Origin: Ketogulonicigenium robustum
Lineage (GTDB): Bacteria; Pseudomonadota; Alphaproteobacteria; Rhodobacterales; Rhodobacteraceae
Direction: 5' to 3'
DNA length: 64,000 bases
NCBI RefSeq assembly: GCF_002117445.1
Contig: NZ_CP019937.1
Location: 931,501 to 995,500, forward strand
Shown here one piece after another: positions 37,857-45,894 of the stretch. A program made the translations under genes and the position numbers. Position 1 is the stretch's first letter; each line of letters begins with the position of its first letter. The notes beneath the pieces were generated by a model that was given only the letters and a program-made list of their open reading frames with translations, did not search any database and was not told the DNA's origin.

Positions 37857-38441
37857 TCATGCCGAATTTCGCGCGTGTGGGGATCGAATCTCAAATTCAA
37901 TTGTTTTGTCGATAGCAATCGCGTCCAGAAATGAGTCGCCGCGGCTGTCAGCTATAATCGTCCCTTCATAATCGGCTAAGGCAGCCTCCAACGCGGTGAT
38001 AGCGTAGAGGTCTAGGTGGTTGGTCGGTTCTCTAGGATCAGCAGCATTGGCACAGGCGTAGCGCGGCTGGACTGCCCGCCCGACAGATGCGCAAGCCGCG
38101 TTTGCGATTCTGGGCGATCTGGAGCGCAAAAGCGAAGCGCCGACCCGCGAGCGCAAGTTCTAGTCCACCTCGACCAGGCCGACGACGCCCAGCAGATCGG
38201 CAATCGTGCCTTGTGGGCGGGCGGTCACGTCTTGCCGCATGATCGGAAGCGTGCCCGTGGCTTGGAAACTGCCAAATGTGAGGCGCAGCTCGCCCGCGAT
38301 CAGCCGCAGCAGTGTGCTTTTGCCTGATCCGTTGCGCCCGATAGTGCCGGCGCGTTCTGCGCCGAATGTCGGGTTTAGATTCTTGAAACGAGGGGCAGGC
38401 GTAAACGACGACAGGTCCAATAGAGAAAGAGATTCTCGCAT
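37857..38441 (-). pseudogene. ABC-F ATPase remnant
   Basis: The minus strand from 38441 encodes the start of an ABC-F type ATPase (MRESLSLLDLSSFTPAPRF) with a good Walker A (GTIGRNGSGKSTLLRLIAGE), then an in-frame stop at 38161-38163 after GVVGLVEVD. Downstream, other frames contain a signature-like LSGGQSSRAT, the NHLDLYAITALEAAL block that normally follows Walker B, and a C-terminal segment whose usual SHD switch reads ADSRGDSFLDAI. The Walker B Asp-Glu is damaged. Only about 190 codons remain of a protein that normally has two ATPase domains and over 500 residues, so it is a truncated, multiply mutated remnant. Confidence 0.8.
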
Positions 38442-38575
38442 GGGGCAGAATATCTCGCACAGAAGCCGAAGGGCTCAAAACGACGAAGTTCGGATCCATG
38501 ACACGTTCACCCTGTAAGCAAAGCTATCTTACATAGAGTTAAGCAAACTGTCTTGCGATGGTCATGCTGGGAAAA

Positions 38576-38650
38576 TGGTGGGTGATAAGGGATTTGAACC
38601 CCTGACATCTTCGATGTGAACGAAGCGCTCTACCACTGAGCTAATCACCC
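38576..38650 (-). tRNA. tRNA-Val(CAC)
   Basis: The minus strand folds as a 75-base tRNA with encoded CCA. Acceptor GGGTGAT pairs with ATCACCC (38644-38650), the D arm is TAGCTCAGTGGTAGAGC, and the CTTCG/CGAAG stem presents loop TTCACAT, giving anticodon CAC at 38616-38618, for GUG valine codons. The T arm AGGGGTTCAAATCCCTT is regular. Confidence 0.95.
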
Positions 38651-38692
38651 TTGGGCGGCTGGTTATCTGTCCCAGCCGCCCTTCGCAACCAT

Positions 38693-39253
38693 TTATTTTG
38701 CGTCTTTGGGGGTCGGTTGAGATAGACGTAGGGTCATCACAGGGCCGTTGCCGCCTTGCTTCGTGGCTTTCACCGAGAGTTTGCCCAACGGCGGCAGCAC
38801 GAGGCTTTTGTCTGCATGCAGCGCATCCGATATCGCCCGCATTGCGGAATCGATCACCGTGCGGATCGTTGCCGCGTCGACAGATGTGTCGCTGGCGATA
38901 AGGCTAACGAGGTCGGCGCGACGCAGCTGATCGGGTTTGGCGTTGTCGGATGCGCTCTCTTTCTTACCGCGACCTTTCGGGGCCTCGTCCTTCGCGGATT
39001 CTTCCTCAGGGGCTTCGATATCGTCCTCGTCGTCCTGTTCGCTGTAGATCCCGCTGCGCATCAGAACGCTGGAATACTTGGAATCAGGTTTGTCGGCCTC
39101 GGGGGCGCCTCCTTTGCGGGCAGCAGGGGCCTTTGCGGCCTCATCGCCCTCGGGCTTGGCTTTGCCGCGATTTTTGGCGGCGCCGGCGGCTTTTCCGCCT
39201 TGCGCCTTCTTCACGGGTTTGGCTTTTTCGTTCGTGTCGTCGGCGTTGGGCAT
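38693..39253 (-). CDS. HU-like DNA-binding protein with long disordered N-terminal tail
   Basis: A 186-residue protein in two parts. Residues 1-110 are low complexity: first Lys/Ala/Gly-rich (VKKAQGGKAAGAAKNRGKAK), then acidic (EQDDEDDIEAPEEESAKDEA), and probably unfolded. Residues 111-183 look like an HU/IHF domain: LRRADLVSLIASDTSVDAA, a long helix, then LVLPPLGKLSVKATKQ and a final beta strand. It lacks the full arm sequence of classical HU. I infer a nucleoid-associated protein whose charged tail tunes DNA binding. It lies between tRNA-Val and a membrane protein on the same strand. Confidence 0.72.
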   Translation of the reverse strand: MPNADDTNEKAKPVKKAQGGKAAGAAKNRGKAKPEGDEAAKAPAARKGGAPEADKPDSKYSSVLMRSGIYSEQDDEDDIEAPEEESAKDEAPKGRGKKESASDNAKPDQLRRADLVSLIASDTSVDAATIRTVIDSAMRAISDALHADKSLVLPPLGKLSVKATKQGGNGPVMTLRLSQPTPKDAK

Positions 39254-39337
39254 CTAGACCACCTGTTTTATGCGTTTCTACAGAGGTATTAAGGCAGCGC
39301 ATTCCGCGTTCAAAGCAAAACACGCTACCGCTCGGAA

Positions 39338-40747
39338 TTATTCCAGCAGATAAAGCAAGCTTACCAGTATTGTGGCACCGCACAAGGTAACCAACGTGAA
39401 GGTTCGGTTAATCTTGAGGCTGACATCGAATGCGCTGCGCCCGATGCTGTTGCCCGCAATCAGCGACATCGCCGAAATAGGCGAGATCGAGATCGCCATG
39501 GCCCACGCGAACATCAGCGCAAGGCCCAGCGACAGCGGATGCGCCGCCCCGACCGAACTGGCGCCGACCACCTGTGTGATGATCACGAACGAAATGGTGT
39601 GTGGCACGTAAACGGCTGCCAGCAACGGGATCAGCAACATGCAGCCCAAAATGAAAACCAGCTGAGGGACGGCGGGGGATTCGAACAGGTTTTCCAGCCC
39701 TATGCTGTGCAGTAACAGCGCAGCCGGCACGCTGATCAGCGCAGCCGAGAGGAAAACCGTCGCCTCGCTGGCGGTGCTGGCCGAAGCATCGCCCATCGCG
39801 GCGACGGGGTTTAGCGGCGCACCGGCACGGGCCGAGGGTTCGACCAACGGCCAGATCAGCGACATCGCGGGCAGCACGATACACGCGGCGACCAGAAAAC
39901 TGATATGCAGCACCCAGTGCAGCGCCAGCGTTGCGGCGATCAGCCCCGCGACGGCGGCCAGCAGACCGATAACCGCCCAACCGCCGCCCGCGACGGGCGC
40001 GGCCTCGGCTGGGGTCGCGATGCTGTCGTCTTGGATCTTGGCGACGCGCAGGCCCAACGCCGTCAGCAGCAGCGTTGACCCGAATGTAATTGCCAGCAGT
40101 AAGGCAGGGTCTGCCCCCGAAATCGCTGCCAGCACGACGGCATAGCCGATCCCGATCGGGTTCCATGCGGTGGCCAGCAGCGTGCCGCGCAGCGCAGCCA
40201 GCGTGATGGCCTTGGGGTCGGCCCCGCTGTCGCGGCCCTCGGCGTGGTTTTTGGCAATATCCGCCATCATGCTGATGGTGCCAAGGTTGAACAGGATCGT
40301 CAGGAACTGCGACCCGTAAGTCACTGCCGCTGTACGGAATTTGGCGGGGAAGGAAAACAGGTAAGCTGCCGCCGTGGCGACCAACCGCGATGCACGCACC
40401 GGCCCGCGCACCAACCCCAGCGTCGTCAGAAAGGTTGAAAACGCGGTGCCTTGTTGCAGCGCGCGATCCAACTGGTTCGCGTTTTGGGGGGCGAACAGCA
40501 AAACGCCCGCCGCCGCCGCGATGGCAAGGCCCACGAAAACTTTGGCAATGGGGCGCACATTCGGCAGCCGTAGCACGGCCAAGGTGACGGCGCATATCGC
40601 GGCCACCCAGTTCAATGCGACAAGCTGTGGCCAGTGCTGGCCGCCGATCTGGCCCCCGCACACGCAGATCAGCATGATCAGCGCCAAAATACCACAAAGG
40701 CGGTCGTAGACCGAGCGGGGGGGGATAAAACGGGGAACGTTCGGCAT
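39338..40747 (-). CDS. Polytopic membrane protein, ion-transporter-like
   Basis: A 469-residue protein with about twelve hydrophobic segments. Two stretches interrupted by small residues, GTLLATAWNPIGIGYAVVLA near residue 189 and VIITQVVGASSVGAAHPLSL near residue 390, resemble the paired re-entrant motifs of the ion transporter (IT) superfamily, which moves di- and tricarboxylates and other anions. I cannot assign a family or substrate. It is divergent from frr, with 286 bases between the starts. In many alphaproteobacteria pyrH occupies the place upstream of frr; here this gene does. Confidence 0.7.
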   Translation of the reverse strand: MPNVPRFIPPRSVYDRLCGILALIMLICVCGGQIGGQHWPQLVALNWVAAICAVTLAVLRLPNVRPIAKVFVGLAIAAAAGVLLFAPQNANQLDRALQQGTAFSTFLTTLGLVRGPVRASRLVATAAAYLFSFPAKFRTAAVTYGSQFLTILFNLGTISMMADIAKNHAEGRDSGADPKAITLAALRGTLLATAWNPIGIGYAVVLAAISGADPALLLAITFGSTLLLTALGLRVAKIQDDSIATPAEAAPVAGGGWAVIGLLAAVAGLIAATLALHWVLHISFLVAACIVLPAMSLIWPLVEPSARAGAPLNPVAAMGDASASTASEATVFLSAALISVPAALLLHSIGLENLFESPAVPQLVFILGCMLLIPLLAAVYVPHTISFVIITQVVGASSVGAAHPLSLGLALMFAWAMAISISPISAMSLIAGNSIGRSAFDVSLKINRTFTLVTLCGATILVSLLYLLE

Positions 40748-41033
40748 GAGGCTGACTTCGACGCACGCAGGGCGTCATTTATGGGGTGCATTTCGCGCGG
40801 TCGGCCTGTCATTTCCCATTTTACCCAAAGTTACCAGCCGCAACTTCGCCGCTGTGCCGCTTGGGCTGGGGGAAATGCGGCAATGATGGTGCTTTGCTGG
40901 TGTTGCGCCTATACAAACCCCGCACCTTGCGGCTATAGCGTGGTGATCCTCGCCCGGGCCTGATGGTTCGGGTAGAACCTTGGCTGGGCCACGGGGCAAC
41001 CTGCGGCGCCGATACCAACAAGACGAGAACGAC

Positions 41034-41597
41034 ATGGCTGACGAATTCGAACTTGATACCGACGACCTTACGCGCCGCATGGATGGCGCCATTTCTTCGC
41101 TGCGGACCGAATTCGCCTCGCTGCGGACAGGGCGCGCCTCGGGCAGCATGTTGGAGCCTGTGATGGTCGACGCCTACGGCCAGATGACCCCCGTCAACCA
41201 GCTGGGCACCGTCAACGTCCCCGAGCCGCGCATGGTGACCATCAATGTCTGGGACAAAGGCATGGTCAACAAGGTCGAAAAAGCCATTCGCGATTCCGGT
41301 CTGGGCATCAACCCGCAGACCAACGGCACCATCATCATGCTGCCGATCCCCGAGCTGAACGAAGAGCGTCGCCGCGAGCTGACCAAGGTCGCCGCGGGTT
41401 ATGCCGAGCACGCCCGTGTGGCTGTGCGTAACCTGCGCCGCGACGGGATGGACAAGATCAAGAAAGCCAAGGCAGACGGCCTGTCCGAAGACGACGTCAA
41501 GTTCTGGGAAACCGAAGTGCAGGAACTGACCGACAAGTTCATCAAGCTGGTCGACCAGACGCTGGAAACCAAACAAGCCGAGATTATGCAGGTTTAA
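41034..41597 (+). CDS. frr: Ribosome recycling factor
   Basis: The ATG at 41034 ([19 protein letters not shown]) gives 187 residues, the usual Frr length. Signatures: [20 protein letters not shown] near residue 27, and the three-helix bundle segment [19 protein letters not shown] near residue 105. With EF-G it splits post-termination ribosomes. It heads a tight same-strand run through lpxB. Its usual partner pyrH (UMP kinase) is not adjacent. Confidence 0.96.
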   Translation: MADEFELDTDDLTRRMDGAISSLRTEFASLRTGRASGSMLEPVMVDAYGQMTPVNQLGTVNVPEPRMVTINVWDKGMVNKVEKAIRDSGLGINPQTNGTIIMLPIPELNEERRRELTKVAAGYAEHARVAVRNLRRDGMDKIKKAKADGLSEDDVKFWETEVQELTDKFIKLVDQTLETKQAEIMQV

Positions 41598-41633
41598 CCT
41601 GCATCGGTGTTTCCAAGGCAAAGGGGGCCAGTG

Positions 41634-42389
41634 ATGGCGCGCGATGAAATGGCGACGGTCAGGGCCTCGATTGCGGGCGGTGCTGCGGTTGTGCCGCAGC
41701 ACGTTGCCATTATTATGGACGGTAATGGCCGGTGGGCCAAGCTGCGCGGGCGTCCGCGCTTGTTCGGCCATCGGGCGGGGGCCAAGCGCGTGCGCGATAT
41801 CGTGCAGGCCTGCCCGCAAATCGGCATCAAGTATCTGACCATTTTCGCCTTCTCGACCGAGAACTGGAAACGGACCCAGACCGAGGTCGCCGGCCTGATG
41901 ACCATGTTCAAGCGTTACATTATGAAAGAGGCGCAAGCCCTTCATAAAGCTGGCGTCCGTGTGCGTTTCATCGGCGACCGTATCCGGCTGGAGCCTGCGC
42001 TTGTGCGGCTGATGAACGATCTGGAAACGCTGACCTGTGGCAATGATACCGTCCACCTGACCATCGCCATCAACTATGGTGGCCGTGACGAGGTGACCCG
42101 CGCTGTGCGCCGTATGGCCGTTGACGTCGCCGCCGGTCGCCTGAAGGCCGAGGATGTCACCGCCGAGACCTTGGCCAGCTTCCTTGATACGCATGTGTTG
42201 CCCGACCCTGATCTGGTCATCCGCACCAGCGGCGAGGCACGGATTTCGAACTTCCTGCTGTGGCAGTCGGCCTATGCCGAATACGAGTTTATTGACACGC
42301 TGTGGCCCGATTTCACGCCCGAGGAATTCGCGCGGGTGATCGGACGTTTCGCCAGCCGCGACCGTCGTTTCGGCGGGACAAAAGCGTGA
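41634..42389 (+). CDS. uppS: Undecaprenyl diphosphate synthase
   Basis: The ATG at 41634 gives 251 residues. The cis-prenyltransferase signatures are present: HVAIIMDGNGRWAKLRGRPR near residue 22, with the catalytic Asp, and a C-terminal DLVIRTSGEARISNFLLWQS near residue 192. It elongates farnesyl diphosphate to C55 undecaprenyl diphosphate, the lipid carrier for peptidoglycan and O-antigen. It lies 36 bases after frr and 18 before cdsA. Confidence 0.96.
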   Translation: MARDEMATVRASIAGGAAVVPQHVAIIMDGNGRWAKLRGRPRLFGHRAGAKRVRDIVQACPQIGIKYLTIFAFSTENWKRTQTEVAGLMTMFKRYIMKEAQALHKAGVRVRFIGDRIRLEPALVRLMNDLETLTCGNDTVHLTIAINYGGRDEVTRAVRRMAVDVAAGRLKAEDVTAETLASFLDTHVLPDPDLVIRTSGEARISNFLLWQSAYAEYEFIDTLWPDFTPEEFARVIGRFASRDRRFGGTKA

Positions 42390-42407
42390 TGCGGGTAGGG
42401 GGCTGAC

Positions 42408-43241
42408 ATGGCGCTGCGCCCGCCTGCAAAACCGCCCGGAAAGCCATCGGGCCAATGGAATGACCTGCGCCAGCGCATCTTGTCGGCGGCCATCATGGTC
42501 GTGGCGGGTGCAGTGGCCATCTGGTTTGGCGGCCCGCTGCTGCTGTTGGCCGTGGCTGTAATGGCTGGCGTTGCGTTTTGGGAACTGTGGCAGATGGCCC
42601 AGCCCGGCCGCGACAATATCGGCTGGCGGTTGGCGATTGGTACGGGGCTGCTGGTCGCAGCGCTGGGGTGGTCGTTCGGCCACCTGCGCCCGGTCGAGGA
42701 ATTGTTGGCCATCGTCGCACCAGGCGTACTGGCCGCGCTGGCGGCCCGTCATGTTGAGGGTGGTTTGTCACGGTGGGTCATTGCGATCTACACGACGCTG
42801 ATCGTTTTCGTCGCGTGGGGGATCGTCGCCCTGCGGGCCGACGGCATTGTCGAGCTGTTGTTCCTGATCACGATCGTCGTCGCATCCGACAGTTTGGGGT
42901 ATTTCTGCGGGCGGTTGCTGGGCGGCGCGAAGTTCTGGCCTCAGGTCAGCCCCAGCAAAACATGGTCCGGCACGCTGGGCGGTTGGGTTGGCGCTGCGGT
43001 TGTGGGCGCGATCTTTTCACCTTGGCTGGGCTGGGCGGCCGTGCCGATTGGCGTGCTGCTGGCGATTGCCGCGCAGTTTGGCGACATCGCCGAAAGCGCG
43101 ATGAAGCGGCGTACGGGCGTCAAAGATAGCTCCGACCTGATCCCCGGCCACGGCGGCGTGCTGGACCGGATTGACGGCATGGTTGCTGTCGTTTCGCTGT
43201 ATCTGTTGCTGCGGTTGGGTCTGACGCTGGTGCAGGGGTAG
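42408..43241 (+). CDS. cdsA: Phosphatidate cytidylyltransferase
   Basis: A 277-residue inner-membrane protein with about seven spans. The CdsA signature is split between SPSKTWSGTLGGWVGAAVV near residue 184 and MKRRTGVKDSSDLIPGHGGV followed by DRIDGM near residue 232. It makes CDP-diacylglycerol from phosphatidic acid and CTP, the branch point to all phospholipids. dxr starts three bases after its stop. Confidence 0.96.
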   Translation: MALRPPAKPPGKPSGQWNDLRQRILSAAIMVVAGAVAIWFGGPLLLLAVAVMAGVAFWELWQMAQPGRDNIGWRLAIGTGLLVAALGWSFGHLRPVEELLAIVAPGVLAALAARHVEGGLSRWVIAIYTTLIVFVAWGIVALRADGIVELLFLITIVVASDSLGYFCGRLLGGAKFWPQVSPSKTWSGTLGGWVGAAVVGAIFSPWLGWAAVPIGVLLAIAAQFGDIAESAMKRRTGVKDSSDLIPGHGGVLDRIDGMVAVVSLYLLLRLGLTLVQG

Positions 43242-43244
43242 GTT

Positions 43245-44399
43245 TTGCGCAAGGTATCTATTTTCGGCGCGACGGGTTCGATCGGGCAAAGCACGCTCGA
43301 TCTGATCGGCCGCAACCCCGACGCTTACGCGGTCGAGGTGCTGACAGGCGCGCAGAACATCACTCAACTGGCGCAAGACGCGCGCCGCTTTAACGCAAAG
43401 CTGGCAGTCACGAGTGAAGCGGCGATGCTGCCCGCGCTGCGCGACGCGCTATCGGGCAGCGGAATCGAGGTCGCGGCCGGCGCGGGCGCCATTGCCGAGG
43501 CTGCGACGCGCCCCACCGATTGGGTGATGTCGGCGATAGTGGGCGTGGCGGGCCTGATGCCGGGCTTGCACGCCATCCGTCAGGGCGCGACTTTGGCTTT
43601 GGCGAACAAGGAAACACTGGTCGCCGCTGGCCCGCTGGTCATGGCCGAAGCGGCAGATGCAGGCGCTGTAATTTTGCCGGTCGATAGCGAACATAGCGCG
43701 GTTTTTCAGGCCCTGACCGGCGAGGACATCGACACGGTCGAGCGGGTTGTCATCACCGCATCGGGCGGCGCGTTTCGCGACGCGACGCTGGAACAGATGG
43801 CCGCCGCCACGCCCGAGCAAGCCGCGACCCACCCCAACTGGGCAATGGGCCAGCGGATTACGGTCGACTCGGCGTCGATGTTCAACAAGGCGCTCGAGAT
43901 GATCGAAGCGCGCGAGTTTTTCGGCGTTGCGCCCGAACAGATCGAGGTTGTCATTCACCCCGAAAGCCTGATCCACGCGCTGGTGGGTTTCACCGACGGG
44001 GCGTTGATGGCCCATGTCGGCCCGCCCGATATGCGCCACGCGATCGGCTATGCACTCCACTGGCCCGCGCGCCAGCATGTGCCCGTGCAGCGGCTGGATT
44101 TGGTGGCGATGGGGCAGATGACATTTCGCGCGGCGGACGCGCAGCGCTACCCCGCGCTGCGTCTGGCCCGGCAGGTCATGGCGACGGGCGGCTATGCGGG
44201 GGCTGTGTTCAACGCGGCCAAGGAACGCGCACTTGATTTGTTTTTGGCGCGCAACATCGGTTTTCTGGACATGGCGACACGGGTGGAGGCGGTGCTGACG
44301 CAGATGGATGCGGCAGGTAGCCTGCGGGGCGGGGCAATCACGTTGGACGGTGTATTGGCCGCCGATGCCGAGGCCCGCGCCCGCGTCGCCGCGATGTAA
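43245..44399 (+). CDS. dxr: 1-deoxy-D-xylulose 5-phosphate reductoisomerase
   Basis: A 384-residue Dxr starting at TTG 43245, three bases after the cdsA stop; the first residues RKVSIFGATGSIGQSTLDLI form the NADPH-binding loop, so no later start is possible. Other motifs: LALANKETLVAAGPLV near residue 118, and LPVDSEHSAVFQ near residue 144 with the metal-binding Asp/Glu. It makes MEP, the committed step of isoprenoid synthesis, feeding UppS and connecting with IspG at 19-20 kb. Confidence 0.96.
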   Translation: MRKVSIFGATGSIGQSTLDLIGRNPDAYAVEVLTGAQNITQLAQDARRFNAKLAVTSEAAMLPALRDALSGSGIEVAAGAGAIAEAATRPTDWVMSAIVGVAGLMPGLHAIRQGATLALANKETLVAAGPLVMAEAADAGAVILPVDSEHSAVFQALTGEDIDTVERVVITASGGAFRDATLEQMAAATPEQAATHPNWAMGQRITVDSASMFNKALEMIEAREFFGVAPEQIEVVIHPESLIHALVGFTDGALMAHVGPPDMRHAIGYALHWPARQHVPVQRLDLVAMGQMTFRAADAQRYPALRLARQVMATGGYAGAVFNAAKERALDLFLARNIGFLDMATRVEAVLTQMDAAGSLRGGAITLDGVLAADAEARARVAAM

Positions 44400-44417
44400 G
44401 ACACAAAGGAACAGGCC

Positions 44418-45746
44418 TTGGACTTCAGTCAGATTCTGCCGCAGTTCGGCAACCTTCCGTTGACGGTTTTGGGGTTCTTGTTGGCGCTGACGATCATCGT
44501 CGGCATTCATGAATACGGCCATTATATTGTGGGGCGCTGGTGCGGCATCCATGCCGAGGTGTTCTCGCTGGGGTTTGGGCCGGTGCTGTGGTCGCGCGTC
44601 GACAAGCATGGCACGCGCTGGCAGGTCGCCGCGCTGCCGCTGGGTGGGTATGTCCGCTTTCTGGGGGATGCGAACGCAGCCTCGGTCGGGGGTGACGGGG
44701 CGCAGCACACCGACCCGCGCCGCACAATGACATCGGCGCCGCTATGGGCGCGCGCGGCCACTGTTCTGGCAGGCCCCGTCTTCAATTTTGTATTAACAAT
44801 AGTTATTTACACAGCGATCTTCATGTTTTCTGGCAAGATGATCGCGCCGCCCACCGTTGCCGATTTGCGCCCGCTTCCGGCGACTTGGGGAGTGACCTTG
44901 GCCCCCGATGACGAGGTTTTGGCCATCGGCGGTGTGCCCTTTGGCGATGGGGCAAGCTTTGCCGACGTGCCGGTACAAAACCCGCTGCCTTATACCGTGC
45001 GCCGCGACGGCGTGCAGATGGATGTCGTCGGCCCATACCCCATGCTGCCTTTGGTCGGGTCGCTGGTGCCGAACCTTGCCGCGCACCAAGCGGGCTTGCA
45101 GATCGGCGATGTGATCACGGCGGTCGATGGCGCACCGGTGGCTGCGATTTCGCAGGTGATTTCGGCGGTTACGGCCTCGCAGGGGGCGTCGTTGACATTC
45201 ACTGTCTGGCGCGACGGCACGACGTTTGACCGCACGCTGGTGCCCAGGATGATCGATCTGCCCCAGCCCGAGGGCGGATATCTGAGGGATTGGAAGGTCG
45301 GGTTTAGCTCGGCGCTGCCGTTCGGGTTCAAGACCGAACCGTTGGGGGTCGGGCAGGCCTTTGCCAGCGCGGCGGACATGCTGTGGTATGTCGTCACCCG
45401 CACGTTCGAGGCTATCGGCAGCATGATCACAGGCAAAATCTCGGCCGCTGACAACCTGCAAGGTATGGTCGGCATGGCCCAGTCGACCGGCATGGTCGTC
45501 GAGCAGGGCCTGCGCGACTACATCGGCTGGATCGCGCTGCTGTCGGCCTCGATCGGGTTGCTGAACCTGCTGCCTATTCCCATGCTGGATGGTGGGCATC
45601 TGGTCTTTTACATTTACGAGGCGATCACCCGCCGCCGTGTGCCTGACAAAGTGGCGTGGGCCATGATGCTGGGCGGGCTGGTTCTGGTGCTGATGTTGAT
45701 GGCCTTTGCCCTCAGCCTGGATATCGGGCGGTTGGCCAGCTGGTGA
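44418..45746 (+). CDS. rseP: RseP/site-2 family intramembrane zinc metalloprotease
   Basis: The TTG at 44418, behind AAAGGA, gives 442 residues. The zinc motif is in IIVGIHEYGHYIVGRWCGI near residue 25, at the first membrane span; a PDZ-like domain covers about residues 205-290 (AHQAGLQIGDVITAVDGAPV), and the second metal motif is LPIPMLDGGHLVFY near residue 385. RseP-type proteases cut transmembrane anti-sigma factors and remnant signal peptides. It precedes bamA as in most proteobacteria. dxr and rseP both start with TTG, which would lower initiation relative to neighbours. Confidence 0.95.
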   Translation: MDFSQILPQFGNLPLTVLGFLLALTIIVGIHEYGHYIVGRWCGIHAEVFSLGFGPVLWSRVDKHGTRWQVAALPLGGYVRFLGDANAASVGGDGAQHTDPRRTMTSAPLWARAATVLAGPVFNFVLTIVIYTAIFMFSGKMIAPPTVADLRPLPATWGVTLAPDDEVLAIGGVPFGDGASFADVPVQNPLPYTVRRDGVQMDVVGPYPMLPLVGSLVPNLAAHQAGLQIGDVITAVDGAPVAAISQVISAVTASQGASLTFTVWRDGTTFDRTLVPRMIDLPQPEGGYLRDWKVGFSSALPFGFKTEPLGVGQAFASAADMLWYVVTRTFEAIGSMITGKISAADNLQGMVGMAQSTGMVVEQGLRDYIGWIALLSASIGLLNLLPIPMLDGGHLVFYIYEAITRRRVPDKVAWAMMLGGLVLVLMLMAFALSLDIGRLASW

Positions 45747-45894
45747 AGTGGCGAATGATTGCCAAAACAGCGTATGTCGCCAAAATCATTCGGCTTCGGA
45801 TGAATCACCATTTTGACAAGCGCCGTGCAAGCGGTTACGCCAATGCAGACCATTGCGGTGACAGCGCCGCCGAAGGCCGAAGGAGGGACGCAGC

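Noticed and set aside
40821-42752. 643-codon open frame on the minus strand
   Set aside because: It lies opposite frr, uppS and part of cdsA, all of which have clear family motifs; composition is Arg/His/Gln-rich as in typical shadow frames.
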